Assembly (NCBI GenBank): GCA_964519405.1
Contig: CAZFLA010000005.1
Location: forward strand, 1-64,000
Direction of reading: 5' to 3'
DNA: 64,000 nucleotides
Origin: G963677485 sp964519405
GTDB lineage: Bacteria > Armatimonadota > HRBIN16
Below, piece after piece: positions 34,324 through 43,613 of this stretch. A program made the position numbers and the translations under genes. The notes under the pieces are model-generated. The model saw only the letters and a program-made list of their open reading frames with translations. It was not told the DNA's origin and ran no database searches. Each line of letters begins with the position of its first letter. Position 1 is the stretch's first letter.

Positions 34324-35391
34324 TTGGCGTGCGTTGAGCATGGCAGGCTCGATTATCGATGCCTCACGCGAGATGAACTTGCCGCGGTCATAAACGGCCA
34401 ATCGGCAGCATCGCGTGTGCCCATGCTCTACCACTTCTGGACGAACCCCGCGGTATTCGGTGCTGATGAGCCGAGAGCCGCAGAGCTATTACGTAAGTAT
34501 CCGTGCGATATTACTGTTGTTCCGGCTGTGATGCCTTCGGCTTGTGATCCCCATCCGCTGGATGCTGGGTATCGATGGCTGCCATATGAGGTTTCCGTCG
34601 ACCAATCATCCGCTGCACTCGACAGCCGCATACTTCTTCCGGATTGGAACCTGCTGGACAGCATACTGGCTGCATTCCCCAACTCAAACTCTGAAGTGCT
34701 GTTCAGCGCGGGTATTCCTGCGGATGATGGCCGCTACCGTGTGGGGCACTGGTGGTACACCCTGTTCGAGCGTCACTGGAGTCTGCGCGGTATGGAGAAC
34801 TGCCTTACCGACTTCTCGGAGTATCCAGAAGAGACGCATCTGCTATATTCTGCACTGACCGATTTCTACTGTGGTGTGCTCACACGATTAAGCCGTGAGG
34901 CACATTGTGACGGCATCTTTATTAGCGATGACCTTGGGACACAGCATTCGACATTCTTTTCGCCAAGGGTGTTTGAACAGTTCTTTGTGCCTTACTACAC
35001 CAAATTGATCGAGACAGCGCATGCATTGGGAATGCATGTCTGGCTGCATACCTGCGGCTGCGTTCAGCCGTTTATGCAGCGATTTATCGACATTGGGCTT
35101 GATGTCATCCACCCCATTCAGAAATACACCATGGATGAACGGCAGATCGCTCAGCAGTTTGGCGGTGAAATCACCATCTTCGCCGGTATGGATGTGCAGC
35201 GTATCATTCCGTGGGGCACGCCCGACGATGTGAGGCAGGAAGTACGCTTCATGATCGATACATACCAAAGGTCCAATGGCAGGCTGATGCTAACGGCAGG
35301 AAACGGCATTACGGCTGATTGCCCCATCGCTAGTCTAGAGGCACTGCTCGATGAATCGCTGCGATATGGCAGCCGGATAAGCTGCAGATAA
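34324..35391 (+). CDS. URO-D superfamily protein (third copy)
   Basis: TIM-barrel protein of the uroporphyrinogen decarboxylase/methyltransferase superfamily. Landmarks are GIFISDDLGTQHSTFFSPRVFEQF (the metal or substrate pocket strand; landmark FISDDLGTQ), MHVWLHTCGCVQPFM with the HxCG-type motif seen in zinc-dependent cobalamin methyltransferases, and a late FAGMDVQRIIPWGTPDDV. The HTCG motif favours a methyltransferase-like chemistry, but the sequence cannot prove it. 355 residues. Start TTG 34324 has GAAGGGG about 9 nt upstream, 5 nt after the macro-domain gene. The close coupling of a macro domain and a URO-D-like enzyme is unusual. Confidence 0.8.
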   Translation: MACVEHGRLDYRCLTRDELAAVINGQSAASRVPMLYHFWTNPAVFGADEPRAAELLRKYPCDITVVPAVMPSACDPHPLDAGYRWLPYEVSVDQSSAALDSRILLPDWNLLDSILAAFPNSNSEVLFSAGIPADDGRYRVGHWWYTLFERHWSLRGMENCLTDFSEYPEETHLLYSALTDFYCGVLTRLSREAHCDGIFISDDLGTQHSTFFSPRVFEQFFVPYYTKLIETAHALGMHVWLHTCGCVQPFMQRFIDIGLDVIHPIQKYTMDERQIAQQFGGEITIFAGMDVQRIIPWGTPDDVRQEVRFMIDTYQRSNGRLMLTAGNGITADCPIASLEALLDESLRYGSRISCR

Positions 35392-35470
35392 CTCCAACCG
35401 TCTGACCCAGTGGGTATGAAGCAGGGCAGCAAGCACATAGCTGATTGCTGTTACTCGCTGCCCCTAGTGG

Positions 35471-37270
35471 TTACTCTGTGTAGAGATAGTTATAGCGTGT
35501 GTTTGGAGCCACATCGCCATCGGTATAGAAGCTTTCGATACTCGGCTTCACTGGCTGGTTGTCGGTCCATTTGAACCCGAAGCTCAGCTTTTTACTAGCA
35601 ATTACCGACCGTGCGATCTGCAATTCAAGCTGATTGTTGCTGTATTTCAGCGCTGCATATCCCGTTAATGTCCACGACCACTTATTGCCATTGCATTTTT
35701 CTATACTTGCTTGACCGTTCTTGCGGACGCGATTAATCACAATATCATAGCCGTTCCAGCCGGTCTTGGGGTTATTGTCTTTGTCGATATACAACACCAT
35801 CCAGTTTGCATCGGTAGGTGATGATAGCTTCTTCCTGGTGCGTACACAGAAGCTGACATTCTTGCTGTCGCGGGCGACCTGCGCGGAGACGATATCATTT
35901 CGTGCCGTGTCGTTGGTGTAGAAGACATCCTTAGGTGACCCAGCCCAACTGCGATTGGCGATATCACCCACTGTGTCGGTGTATAAGGGGGTTACGCCCT
36001 TCCAACTGAGTGCGTTGCCCAAGCTGATGCGCCGCGGTGCTGAGGTGGGCTGCGGCGGAAGCATGCCCTTGAATTTGCGCATATTGGCAACGAACTGCCA
36101 GTAATACGCGTCGAAGTAGCCGCCTTTCATGGGCTCTAAATCGCGGTTGAAATCTTGGTTAAACTCGTCTACGATGTGCCCTTGCCCTTTACCGGTTACC
36201 CTGTCGAGGAACTTCACAGTGTTGGTCTCCCACACTGCAGCCGTCCATTCATTCCAACCGGTTACCAGCAGCATTGGCGGTTTCACTTTTTGCACGCCGT
36301 TCCATTGATACTGGTGGAAAAGGCCTTGCGCGTTTTCTTTGCTGAGCCACTGATCGTCATATGTAGGCTCATGTCCAGGGATGCAGCTCACGCCGCCCTT
36401 ACGCATGTTTTCCCATAGGGGACCACCTATGGACTTTGATACAACCATCTGTTCGATTTTGCCATCAGCATCTGTCACCGCTTGGGTAGGGTGGTAGTCC
36501 AAAAATCGCCACTTGTGAGGGTCGGTTTTGACATCATGAAACGCCCAGGTTGGTCGGTATGTAAAGTAGCTTTGCAGTTTGGGCAGCAACGCGGGATCTT
36601 TAAGCTTACTGGCATCGGTTGGCACGGGAGCCAGTATCAAGGGCTTTCCATTCCATGTAAACCAGAGGTCGTCGGCTTTCCCTGCGGTATACCATTTTGT
36701 GTAGAGATGCTCGATCTTCCACTCTGGTTCATAGTTCAAGAAGAAGACAATTTTCGGTACATGCATTCCTGCAGATTTTAACTCGTGCAGTATGCTTACC
36801 AGTTGCTCAAGCTCTTTGTCATACACGCTCGCGTTGGTATAGTCTAGGAATAGATAGTCAACACCCGCATCGGCCAACATCGTCATGTGCTTGCGGATCA
36901 CCCAAGGGTCTGTGGACTTGTAATATCCAAATAGTGGCTCAGCCCAATACCATTCGGGATGCTGAGGTCCACCAGGAGGATCGATAACCCAGTCCTTGAA
37001 GTTTGGGTGTGTTTTTAGCCATTCTGTGATGTTGTAACTGCTCCAAGCTCGTAGGTCGCCATGCCACTGCCAGTAGAACAATCCTACCCAGTGGTTCTTA
37101 GCGGCAGCACCAGTTTGAGCGTAACTTGGCAGACTGCGTCCTAAAGCGTCGACAGCAGTGCAGTTGGCATTCGAGATAGGAATGACATCAGGACCCTGTG
37201 CCCAAGCTGTTGGTGCCATGGCGAGGGCTGATGCCATCGCTAAAGCTGGTATCCATTGCAGATACTTCAT
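35471..37270 (-). CDS. Secreted GH99/GH71-like glycoside hydrolase with C-terminal CBM-like domain
   Basis: Predicted exported endo-acting glycosidase or glycan-binding protein. The start at 37270 (MKYLQW) has GGAG 9 nt upstream and gives a signal peptide ending APTAWA-Q. Starting further upstream would run through a terminator hairpin, so this start is preferred. The barrel has WVGLFYWQWHGD, ADAGVDYLFLDYTN and PPMLLVTGWNEWTA, matching the GH99-like/GH71 pattern of glycosyl hydrolase TIM barrels. The C-terminal 150 residues include NVSFCVRTRKK and WMVLYIDKDNNPKTGWNGYD, typical of a CBM9/DOMON-like sandwich. 599 residues. The DUF4838 gene ends 78 nt upstream on the same strand. Confidence 0.8.
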   Translation of the reverse strand: MKYLQWIPALAMASALAMAPTAWAQGPDVIPISNANCTAVDALGRSLPSYAQTGAAAKNHWVGLFYWQWHGDLRAWSSYNITEWLKTHPNFKDWVIDPPGGPQHPEWYWAEPLFGYYKSTDPWVIRKHMTMLADAGVDYLFLDYTNASVYDKELEQLVSILHELKSAGMHVPKIVFFLNYEPEWKIEHLYTKWYTAGKADDLWFTWNGKPLILAPVPTDASKLKDPALLPKLQSYFTYRPTWAFHDVKTDPHKWRFLDYHPTQAVTDADGKIEQMVVSKSIGGPLWENMRKGGVSCIPGHEPTYDDQWLSKENAQGLFHQYQWNGVQKVKPPMLLVTGWNEWTAAVWETNTVKFLDRVTGKGQGHIVDEFNQDFNRDLEPMKGGYFDAYYWQFVANMRKFKGMLPPQPTSAPRRISLGNALSWKGVTPLYTDTVGDIANRSWAGSPKDVFYTNDTARNDIVSAQVARDSKNVSFCVRTRKKLSSPTDANWMVLYIDKDNNPKTGWNGYDIVINRVRKNGQASIEKCNGNKWSWTLTGYAALKYSNNQLELQIARSVIASKKLSFGFKWTDNQPVKPSIESFYTDGDVAPNTRYNYLYTE

Positions 37271-37291
37271 ACCTGTATTCTCCATATTCAA

Positions 37292-37324
37292 ACACAAAAA
37301 GCCGGGAGCTCCGGCTTTTTGTGT
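37292..37324 (-). terminator. Rho-independent terminator after the DUF4838 gene
   Basis: Stem ACACAAAAAGCCGG/CCGGCTTTTTGTGT with loop GAGCT. On the minus strand the T-run forms the descending arm. It separates the DUF4838 gene from the 35471 gene. Confidence 0.75.
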
Positions 37325-37348
37325 CATATTATTAGTTACCTAACGATG

Positions 37349-39088
37349 TTATTTAACCAGTGCCGGCAGCCAGCCAGAGGCACCTGAACCATCGCCTTCG
37401 CTGACGTGTGTGATTCCGCACTCGTCGCAGATGGCTTTTATGTTCGCGGCGACCGTAGGTTTATCGGCTTCGGCAAGACGATAGCTCTCTGGATAGGTGA
37501 CCTGCATCATCCATAACGGCAGCATCAGTTTACGAACGCGGCGCTTGACATCCACACTAGAGTCGGCTGCTAGGGCACGGTTCAATACTTTCAAGCCTTC
37601 GATAACTAGCGTGTCGGGCACTGTGGTTTTAGGATCCCATGCACCAAATCCGTGTACATTAGGCCGCTCGGAGTCTTCATCCATCATCGCCAGGAACTCC
37701 AGCACGAGTTTGTCCGCTCTGCCGTAGTATCCCTTGCAGAACTCGCGGCGAATAGCCATTGGATCAAGGCGTGGGTTCCACATGAGCTGCGCACTCAGAT
37801 ACTGCCTGAGTTCTGCCAGCTCACCGCCAGGACCTTGATAGTTGGCCTGAACCATTAATCCGTTCACGCCATGGCTGGTGTAGTATTTGATATCTTTAGC
37901 CAATCCGCGCAGGTTCTGGTTTGGAGTGAGGTAGTGTGCGAAGTTCGTGGCATAGTGCCATATGAAGATACGCTTTGTGACCTTGCTCCACTCGTTAAGA
38001 TACATGACCAAGTTAGCGCCTAATCCGCATTTTTCAAAACCATGGAAGTAGCATCCAGCATGGCATAGGCGAATGATGACGTTAGGTCGCGGTCGGGTGA
38101 TTTTCGGTGGTTTCATGGCATATGCATATGCGAGGGTCTCCACCCAGCGATCTGGATGACGCTTAGCCATTTCGTCGGCGACCATGTTAACCATGCGCAG
38201 AATTGGCCCATGCTGACTGCCCTCTTCGTTAACCACAGCCATACAGCGCTCGCATTCGCAGGCGCCTTCACCGTCGTTCTGGCTGACATCGAAGATGGGC
38301 ACATCTGGATTCTCATCGGCCCATTCCATTACCTTTTTCACGATGATCTGCTGCACATCAGGGTTGGTCCAGCAGATTTGGCCATGGATGGTTTTGTCCG
38401 TTCGCTGTCCGCCTACGAGGCTGAAATACTCAGGGTGTTCTTTATAGTAAACATCCGGTGGGATTAATTTCGATGCGCTGTGCACATATGGGAAAAACGC
38501 GATCTTTCCGCCCACTGTTTCGTCGCATTTTGTGTATGGACCGTTTAGTCGCTGTCTCGCAGCCATTAATGTCGGGAAGCTATCCCAGTAAAGCGTTTCG
38601 CGATACATCATAGGAGGGCTGTAGAGCACATGCATCGGCTTGATGACCAGGCGCGTCTTCTTAGGAACGACTGTGCAGTCGTGAGCTAGAAAGCGGATGC
38701 CTAATACTTTCTCACAGAACACATAAACGCTGTATAATTCACCGCGCTGGTTCTGGCCGCTAAAGATCAGATCTTGACCATCTGTTTCGATGAGGATACC
38801 ATCTTCAGCCAATTTCTTAATGCGTGCTGGCCCATTGATCTTGCGGAATTTCGTGGTTGGGCCTAAATATATAGCGGGATTACTTCCGTGATAAGGCTCG
38901 CTTACAATCGGCAGCTTGGCGCCAGTAGACTGAGCAAAAAACAACTGTAACTCGTCGGCAGCTGTCTTGATGGATTTCGAAGCTTTTGCCGGTATAACGA
39001 TGAAATATTTCGAATCCCCATAAGAGGCGAGTGTCAATGTTGATGCTTGAGCTCCAACGTCAGCACCAAACAAGGATGAGTTCGACAT
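37349..39088 (-). CDS. DUF4838 family carbohydrate-active protein
   Basis: Predicted alpha-glucuronidase-like TIM-barrel protein. The N-terminus AADELQLFFAQSTGAKLPIV is the helper domain that precedes GH67, GH20 and DUF4838 barrels (typical AAxELxxYLxxxTG). The barrel region includes HSASKLIPPDVYYKEHPEYFSLVGG (landmark HPEYFSL), the strand FDVSQNDGEGACECERC and NVIIRLCHAGCYFHGF, all characteristic of DUF4838 proteins in Bacteroidetes, Planctomycetes and relatives. No signal peptide is evident (MSNSSLFGADVGAQAS), although the first 20 residues are short and small. 579 residues; start 39088 has AGGAG 9 nt upstream. Substrate unknown. Confidence 0.82.
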   Translation of the reverse strand: MSNSSLFGADVGAQASTLTLASYGDSKYFIVIPAKASKSIKTAADELQLFFAQSTGAKLPIVSEPYHGSNPAIYLGPTTKFRKINGPARIKKLAEDGILIETDGQDLIFSGQNQRGELYSVYVFCEKVLGIRFLAHDCTVVPKKTRLVIKPMHVLYSPPMMYRETLYWDSFPTLMAARQRLNGPYTKCDETVGGKIAFFPYVHSASKLIPPDVYYKEHPEYFSLVGGQRTDKTIHGQICWTNPDVQQIIVKKVMEWADENPDVPIFDVSQNDGEGACECERCMAVVNEEGSQHGPILRMVNMVADEMAKRHPDRWVETLAYAYAMKPPKITRPRPNVIIRLCHAGCYFHGFEKCGLGANLVMYLNEWSKVTKRIFIWHYATNFAHYLTPNQNLRGLAKDIKYYTSHGVNGLMVQANYQGPGGELAELRQYLSAQLMWNPRLDPMAIRREFCKGYYGRADKLVLEFLAMMDEDSERPNVHGFGAWDPKTTVPDTLVIEGLKVLNRALAADSSVDVKRRVRKLMLPLWMMQVTYPESYRLAEADKPTVAANIKAICDECGITHVSEGDGSGASGWLPALVK

Positions 39089-39205
39089 GATGCAGCACTC
39101 CTAATAGTCGTGATAATCTAAAACCATCTTTCGACGACTACCATAGGATATCCTGCCGTTTCGGAACTAAGTGGCAAATAACGCAAAGCGTAACTAGGAA
39201 TGCGG

Positions 39206-40540
39206 TTACTTTGAGTTGATGACTTCTGCAGCGCGTGAACGCGCTGATGCCAGCATGAGCTTAATGCGGTTTTCCTGGTTCGTGCGTGAGGCACCAGGAT
39301 CATAGTCGATAGCAACAATATTGGATTCGGGATGATTTTTCTTGATGAGGCCAATCATGCCCTTGCCAGAAACGTGGTTAGGCAGACAGCCAAATGGCTG
39401 GGTGCAGACCACTCCAGCACAGCCATTGTGAACCAGCTCAAGCATTTCTGCTGTCAGCAGCCAGCCTTCGCCCATCTTGTTGCCGTAACCTACATACCCT
39501 TTTACCAATTGCTTGATCTGCTCAAACGGGGTTGGTTTACGAAACTGCGGGTATTTCGCAACCACAGCGATGAGGTCGCGCTGACACTTTACGACAAGCC
39601 GTTTGAAGTAATTCACGACGAATCTGTGAAGCCACTGCGAGCCGTAAAGGTTGGCGTCTTCCACCCGATTATCAACTTTGAAGATAAGGAAGTCGACTAT
39701 GCCAGGGATTTCTACTTCTACGCCCTCTGAACGAAGAAACTGCTCCAGACTGTTGTTGCCGAGTGGAGCATACTTTACGTAGATTTCACCAACCACACCA
39801 ATCCGTATCTTCTTCTCGCCTTGAACGGCGATGGCTGCGAAACTCCGCACAATATCGGCGTAGTTGCGTTTAACAGTGGAATATGAAGGGCATCGGCTAG
39901 ACTGGAAGCTTTCGCCAATCTTCTTAGTCCACTTCTCGACAAGCTCATCTGTGCTGCCGGCTGTCTGCTCGTATGGCCGTGTTTGGTTGGCTAACAGCAT
40001 CAGCAGGTCGCCGTATAGGAAGGCATAGACTATTTTACGAATGGCGCGGAGCGAAAAGTTGAAACCTGGGTTGTCTTCCATCTTCGAGAAGTTTATGGAG
40101 ACGACAGGAATGTGTTCATATCCCGCACGCTTCAGCGCTTTTCGCAGCAGGTGGATGTAGTTCGATGCTCGGCAGCCTCCGCCGGTTTGTGTAATCACCA
40201 GACCGATACGATCAGGATCATACTTACCGCTTTTAATAGCGTCAATGAGCTGTCCAATCACAAGAAGAGCAGGGTAGCATGTGTCGTTATGCACATACTT
40301 TAGGCCCTCATCAACGATAGCTCGATGTGAAGTGGTTAGGATCTCGATATTATAGCCTTCACCAGTAAACACCTGCTCGATGATCGCCATATGGGTGGGC
40401 AGCATCTGAGGCGAAATCAATAGGAAGTCGCGCTTCATCTGCTTGGTGAATAGTATACGACCGCTGTCGTTGACGACACGCTCTACTTTACTGCCAGAGG
40501 ATGTGGTGATGGTCTTTGATGTTGTGATCTGTTTGGCCAT
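39206..40540 (-). CDS. 2-hydroxyacyl-CoA dehydratase-like protein (activase-associated)
   Basis: Related to the HgdB/DUF2229-associated subunit of 2-hydroxyacyl-CoA dehydratase systems. Landmarks: FLLISPQMLPTHMAIIEQVF, the cysteine-containing YVHNDTCYPALLVIGQLIDAI, GLVITQTGGGCRASNYIHLLRKAL, and the closing CAGVVCTQPFGCLPNHVSGKGM. Cysteines in these blocks fit a [4Fe-4S] site. Length is 444 residues. In many Firmicutes this region is fused to the C-terminus of one activase of about 1400 residues; here it is a separate gene, 4 nt after the large activase. Anaerobic, probably oxygen-sensitive enzyme chemistry is implied, but its true substrate is not known. Confidence 0.8.
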   Translation of the reverse strand: MAKQITTSKTITTSSGSKVERVVNDSGRILFTKQMKRDFLLISPQMLPTHMAIIEQVFTGEGYNIEILTTSHRAIVDEGLKYVHNDTCYPALLVIGQLIDAIKSGKYDPDRIGLVITQTGGGCRASNYIHLLRKALKRAGYEHIPVVSINFSKMEDNPGFNFSLRAIRKIVYAFLYGDLLMLLANQTRPYEQTAGSTDELVEKWTKKIGESFQSSRCPSYSTVKRNYADIVRSFAAIAVQGEKKIRIGVVGEIYVKYAPLGNNSLEQFLRSEGVEVEIPGIVDFLIFKVDNRVEDANLYGSQWLHRFVVNYFKRLVVKCQRDLIAVVAKYPQFRKPTPFEQIKQLVKGYVGYGNKMGEGWLLTAEMLELVHNGCAGVVCTQPFGCLPNHVSGKGMIGLIKKNHPESNIVAIDYDPGASRTNQENRIKLMLASARSRAAEVINSK

Positions 40541-40544
40541 GAAA

Positions 40545-43500
40545 CTACGCGGTGCCCTCTAGTGCTTCTTTGTTCTGAGCGGATGTCGTCTGGTCTTTCG
40601 CGGTTGGGATTTTCATGAAGTTCTTCGCACCCATGTTAGAAACAGAGCGCAGCTTACCTTCGATGACCGCCTTACGCATGGCTACTGCAGCAAGCAGGCT
40701 TCGAATGCGGATTTTAACCGCACCAAGATTATCGATATCGTCGATCTTGAGCTGGGTATAGAACTTCCCGCCTTTTTCAAGGATGTCACGCACCTCATCG
40801 GTGGTGATGGCATCTAGTCCGCATCCAAAGGACACAAGCTGAATAAGCTCGCAGTCGTCGTTGTCAACTGCGAACCGGGCGGCGTTATACAACCTGGAAT
40901 GGTACATCCACTGGTTGAGCACGTTCAGTGGAGCTGAGGTACCGAGGCTAGCCACGCTGTCTTCGGTGACGACAACAAGCCCAAGCGACGACAGCAGACG
41001 GTCGATGCCATGGTTGATCTCTGGATCAATGTGATACGGACGTCCAGCTAGGATGATGATTCGATGGCCATTGGCTCTGGCATATTCCAGCGCTTCGCGG
41101 CCTTTCTGGCGGATATCATTAACGAAGGATTCGTATGCCGAATAAGCCTTCTGAATGGCTTGCTTGGTCTCCGCTGCGGGTATGGCGAGGTTATCTTTGA
41201 ACCAACTCACTGCCCGTTTCGCAAAGTCCTTGGGACGGTGAAGCCCAAAATATGGCATGAAATACCGGGTTTTGGATAAAGCAGGATCATTTGCCGCCAG
41301 CAGTTCCGGATAGTAGGCCACTACCGGGCAGTTGAAGTGGTTGTCTGCAGTTTCCGTCTCTTTAAAGTTGTATGGAAGACATGGATAGAAAATGGCATCG
41401 ACTTTCTTGGCCAGCAGACTGGCGATATGCCCATGTGCCAGTTTTGCAGGGTAACAGACCGTATCGGAAGGGATTGTGTGCTGACCTTTGGTGTATAGCT
41501 CCCTGCTTGAGGGGTCGGATAGCACAACCTCGTATCCGCATTCCGTAAAGAATGTATGCCAGAAGGGCATGTTCTCGAACATGTTCAGAACCATCGGTAA
41601 ACCAATGCGCCCGCGTGAATGCTCTTGATTATGATTTTGCGCTGCACTGGAATAACCACGCAGCGTTTCGTATTTGTATTTATACAGGTTTGGCAGTGCG
41701 TCGGCGTTTTTGCCCTGCAGGATGCGTGAGCATCTATTGCCGCTGACATGCCGCTTGCCGTTCTTGAATGTCACCACATTCATTAAGCAGTTGTTGCTGC
41801 ACATACCGCAGCGTGCTTCCCTGGTTTTGTGCGAGAACTCGCTGAGCTCCTCAAGGCTAAGCAGTCCCGGGCGTTCTGGCGGGTTATCGCGAACAGACAG
41901 AGCTGCGCCGTATGCGCCCATCAGCCCTGCGATATTGGGACGGATAACCTCATGGCCGGTTTCCATTTCAAATGCGCGCAGCACGGCATCATTCATGAAG
42001 GTGCCGCCCTGTACAACAGGATGGTGCCCGAGCTGATCAGCATGGTTAAGCCTGATGACTTTATACAGCGCATTTCTCACGACGCTTGCCGCAAGGCCTG
42101 CAGATATATCCGTCACGCTGGCACCCTCTTTTTGAGCTTGCTTGATGGACGAGTTCATGAAAACTGTGCATCGGGTACCCAGGTCTACCGGTGTCTTCGA
42201 TTCTAGAGCGAGCGCCGCAAAAGCGGGTGCATCATAGCCCAACGCCTTGGCGAAAGTTTCAATGAAGGAGCCGCAGCCTGATGAACAAGCCTCGTTAAGC
42301 ATGATCGTGTCGACCACGCCATTATGAATCTGGAAGCACTTAATATCTTGTCCGCCGATGTCGAGGATAAAGTCGACATCTGGCTGGAAGTGGTGAGCCG
42401 CACGGGCATGAGCGACAGTTTCCACCAACCCAAGGTCCAGTGAAAAGGCGTTCTTCATCAGTTCTTCACCATAGCCGGTGACCGCGCTGCCGCGAATCTT
42501 GATGTGGCTGCCATGTTTCGATACTATCTGCAGCAGTTTTGCATGCACCGTTTCGAGGGGATTACCCTTATTGGAGCCGTAATGGCTGAAGAGAATGCGC
42601 CCGTCGTTGTCGATAAGCACCAATTTGGTGGTGGTACTTCCTGAATCAATGCCTAGCCAGGCATCACCTGTATAGTTGGCAATGTCTACCTGCTCCACAT
42701 TAGCTTCTTGGTGCCTCGCGCGGAACGCCTGCAGGTCCGCTTCCGATTCAAATAGGGGAGAGAGCGAGTGTGTGAGGCATGAGCTATCATCGGCCTCTTC
42801 CACCTTGGATACCCAACTGCCCATAGATTCGGCTTCGATGTCTTTGGAGGCTAAAGCGGCTCCCATGCCCACATAATATGCGGCGTCTTTGGGAAACCGT
42901 GCGGTATTGCCGTCCAGACCAAGCGTCTTGACAAATGCCTTTTGTAAACTCTTGAAGAATGACAATGGGCCGCCAAGAAACGCCACATTGCCTTCAATAC
43001 GGCGTCCTTGAGCCAGTCCCGTCACCGTCTGGTTTACGACTGCCTGGAAGATACTCGCGGCGACATCTGCTTTGGATGCCCCTTGGTTTAACAGAGGCTG
43101 GATGTCCGACTTAGCAAATACACCGCATCTTGATGCTACGGGGTATACGCGGCTGCTCTCTTCGGCTAGGTTATCGAGTTCTTCAGGGGTGACATTGAGT
43201 AGTGTGGCCATCTGGGTGATGAAAGCGCCGGTGCCTCCGGCGCATGAGCCATTCATGCGTTGATCGATGCCGTTCTTGAAGAAGATAATTTTCGCATCTT
43301 CTCCGCCAAGTTCCACCACGGCATCGGTGCCTGGCAGCCATCTTTTTACAGCTTGTGCGGCAACATAAACTTCCTGAACAAACTGGATACCGCAGATTCG
43401 GGCCAAACCTAGCCCAGCAGAGCCAGTGATCGCGAGGCTTGTTTTGATATCGGGAAACCGTGCAGCGGCATCACGAAGTAACTCGAGCGCTTTTTCGCGA

Positions 43501-43613
43501 ACTCGTGACAAGTGCCGTTCATAGCGCTTGTATACGAGGTTGCCATCTCGGTCTATCAATACCAGTTTCACAGTTGTGGAACCGGCATCAAGCCCAGCTA
43601 GCATAGTGCTCAA
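40545..43613 (-). CDS. Acyl-CoA dehydratase activase, two BadF/BadG ATPase domains plus DUF2229
   Basis: ASKHA-fold ATPase thought to drive electron transfer to 2-hydroxyacyl-CoA dehydratase-type enzymes. Domain 1 (residues 1-260) starts AGLDAGSTTVKLVLID and has cluster cysteines C124 (NGSCAGGTG) and C163 (SRCGVFAKSD). Domain 2 (about 315-585) repeats the design: GIDSGSTTTKLVLID, NEACSSGCGSF and GTRCTVFMNS. The C-terminal DUF2229 part contains CGMCSNNCLMN and WHTFFTECGYEVVLSDPSSR (landmarks). The start is TTG 43613, selected because GGGAGGTGA lies just upstream at the right spacing, unlike the ATG nine bases later. It is followed after 4 nt by the dehydratase-like gene. 1022 residues. Confidence 0.88.
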   Translation of the reverse strand: MSTMLAGLDAGSTTVKLVLIDRDGNLVYKRYERHLSRVREKALELLRDAAARFPDIKTSLAITGSAGLGLARICGIQFVQEVYVAAQAVKRWLPGTDAVVELGGEDAKIIFFKNGIDQRMNGSCAGGTGAFITQMATLLNVTPEELDNLAEESSRVYPVASRCGVFAKSDIQPLLNQGASKADVAASIFQAVVNQTVTGLAQGRRIEGNVAFLGGPLSFFKSLQKAFVKTLGLDGNTARFPKDAAYYVGMGAALASKDIEAESMGSWVSKVEEADDSSCLTHSLSPLFESEADLQAFRARHQEANVEQVDIANYTGDAWLGIDSGSTTTKLVLIDNDGRILFSHYGSNKGNPLETVHAKLLQIVSKHGSHIKIRGSAVTGYGEELMKNAFSLDLGLVETVAHARAAHHFQPDVDFILDIGGQDIKCFQIHNGVVDTIMLNEACSSGCGSFIETFAKALGYDAPAFAALALESKTPVDLGTRCTVFMNSSIKQAQKEGASVTDISAGLAASVVRNALYKVIRLNHADQLGHHPVVQGGTFMNDAVLRAFEMETGHEVIRPNIAGLMGAYGAALSVRDNPPERPGLLSLEELSEFSHKTREARCGMCSNNCLMNVVTFKNGKRHVSGNRCSRILQGKNADALPNLYKYKYETLRGYSSAAQNHNQEHSRGRIGLPMVLNMFENMPFWHTFFTECGYEVVLSDPSSRELYTKGQHTIPSDTVCYPAKLAHGHIASLLAKKVDAIFYPCLPYNFKETETADNHFNCPVVAYYPELLAANDPALSKTRYFMPYFGLHRPKDFAKRAVSWFKDNLAIPAAETKQAIQKAYSAYESFVNDIRQKGREALEYARANGHRIIILAGRPYHIDPEINHGIDRLLSSLGLVVVTEDSVASLGTSAPLNVLNQWMYHSRLYNAARFAVDNDDCELIQLVSFGCGLDAITTDEVRDILEKGGKFYTQLKIDDIDNLGAVKIRIRSLLAAVAMRKAVIEGKLRSVSNMGAKNFMKIPTAKDQTTSAQNKEALEGTA

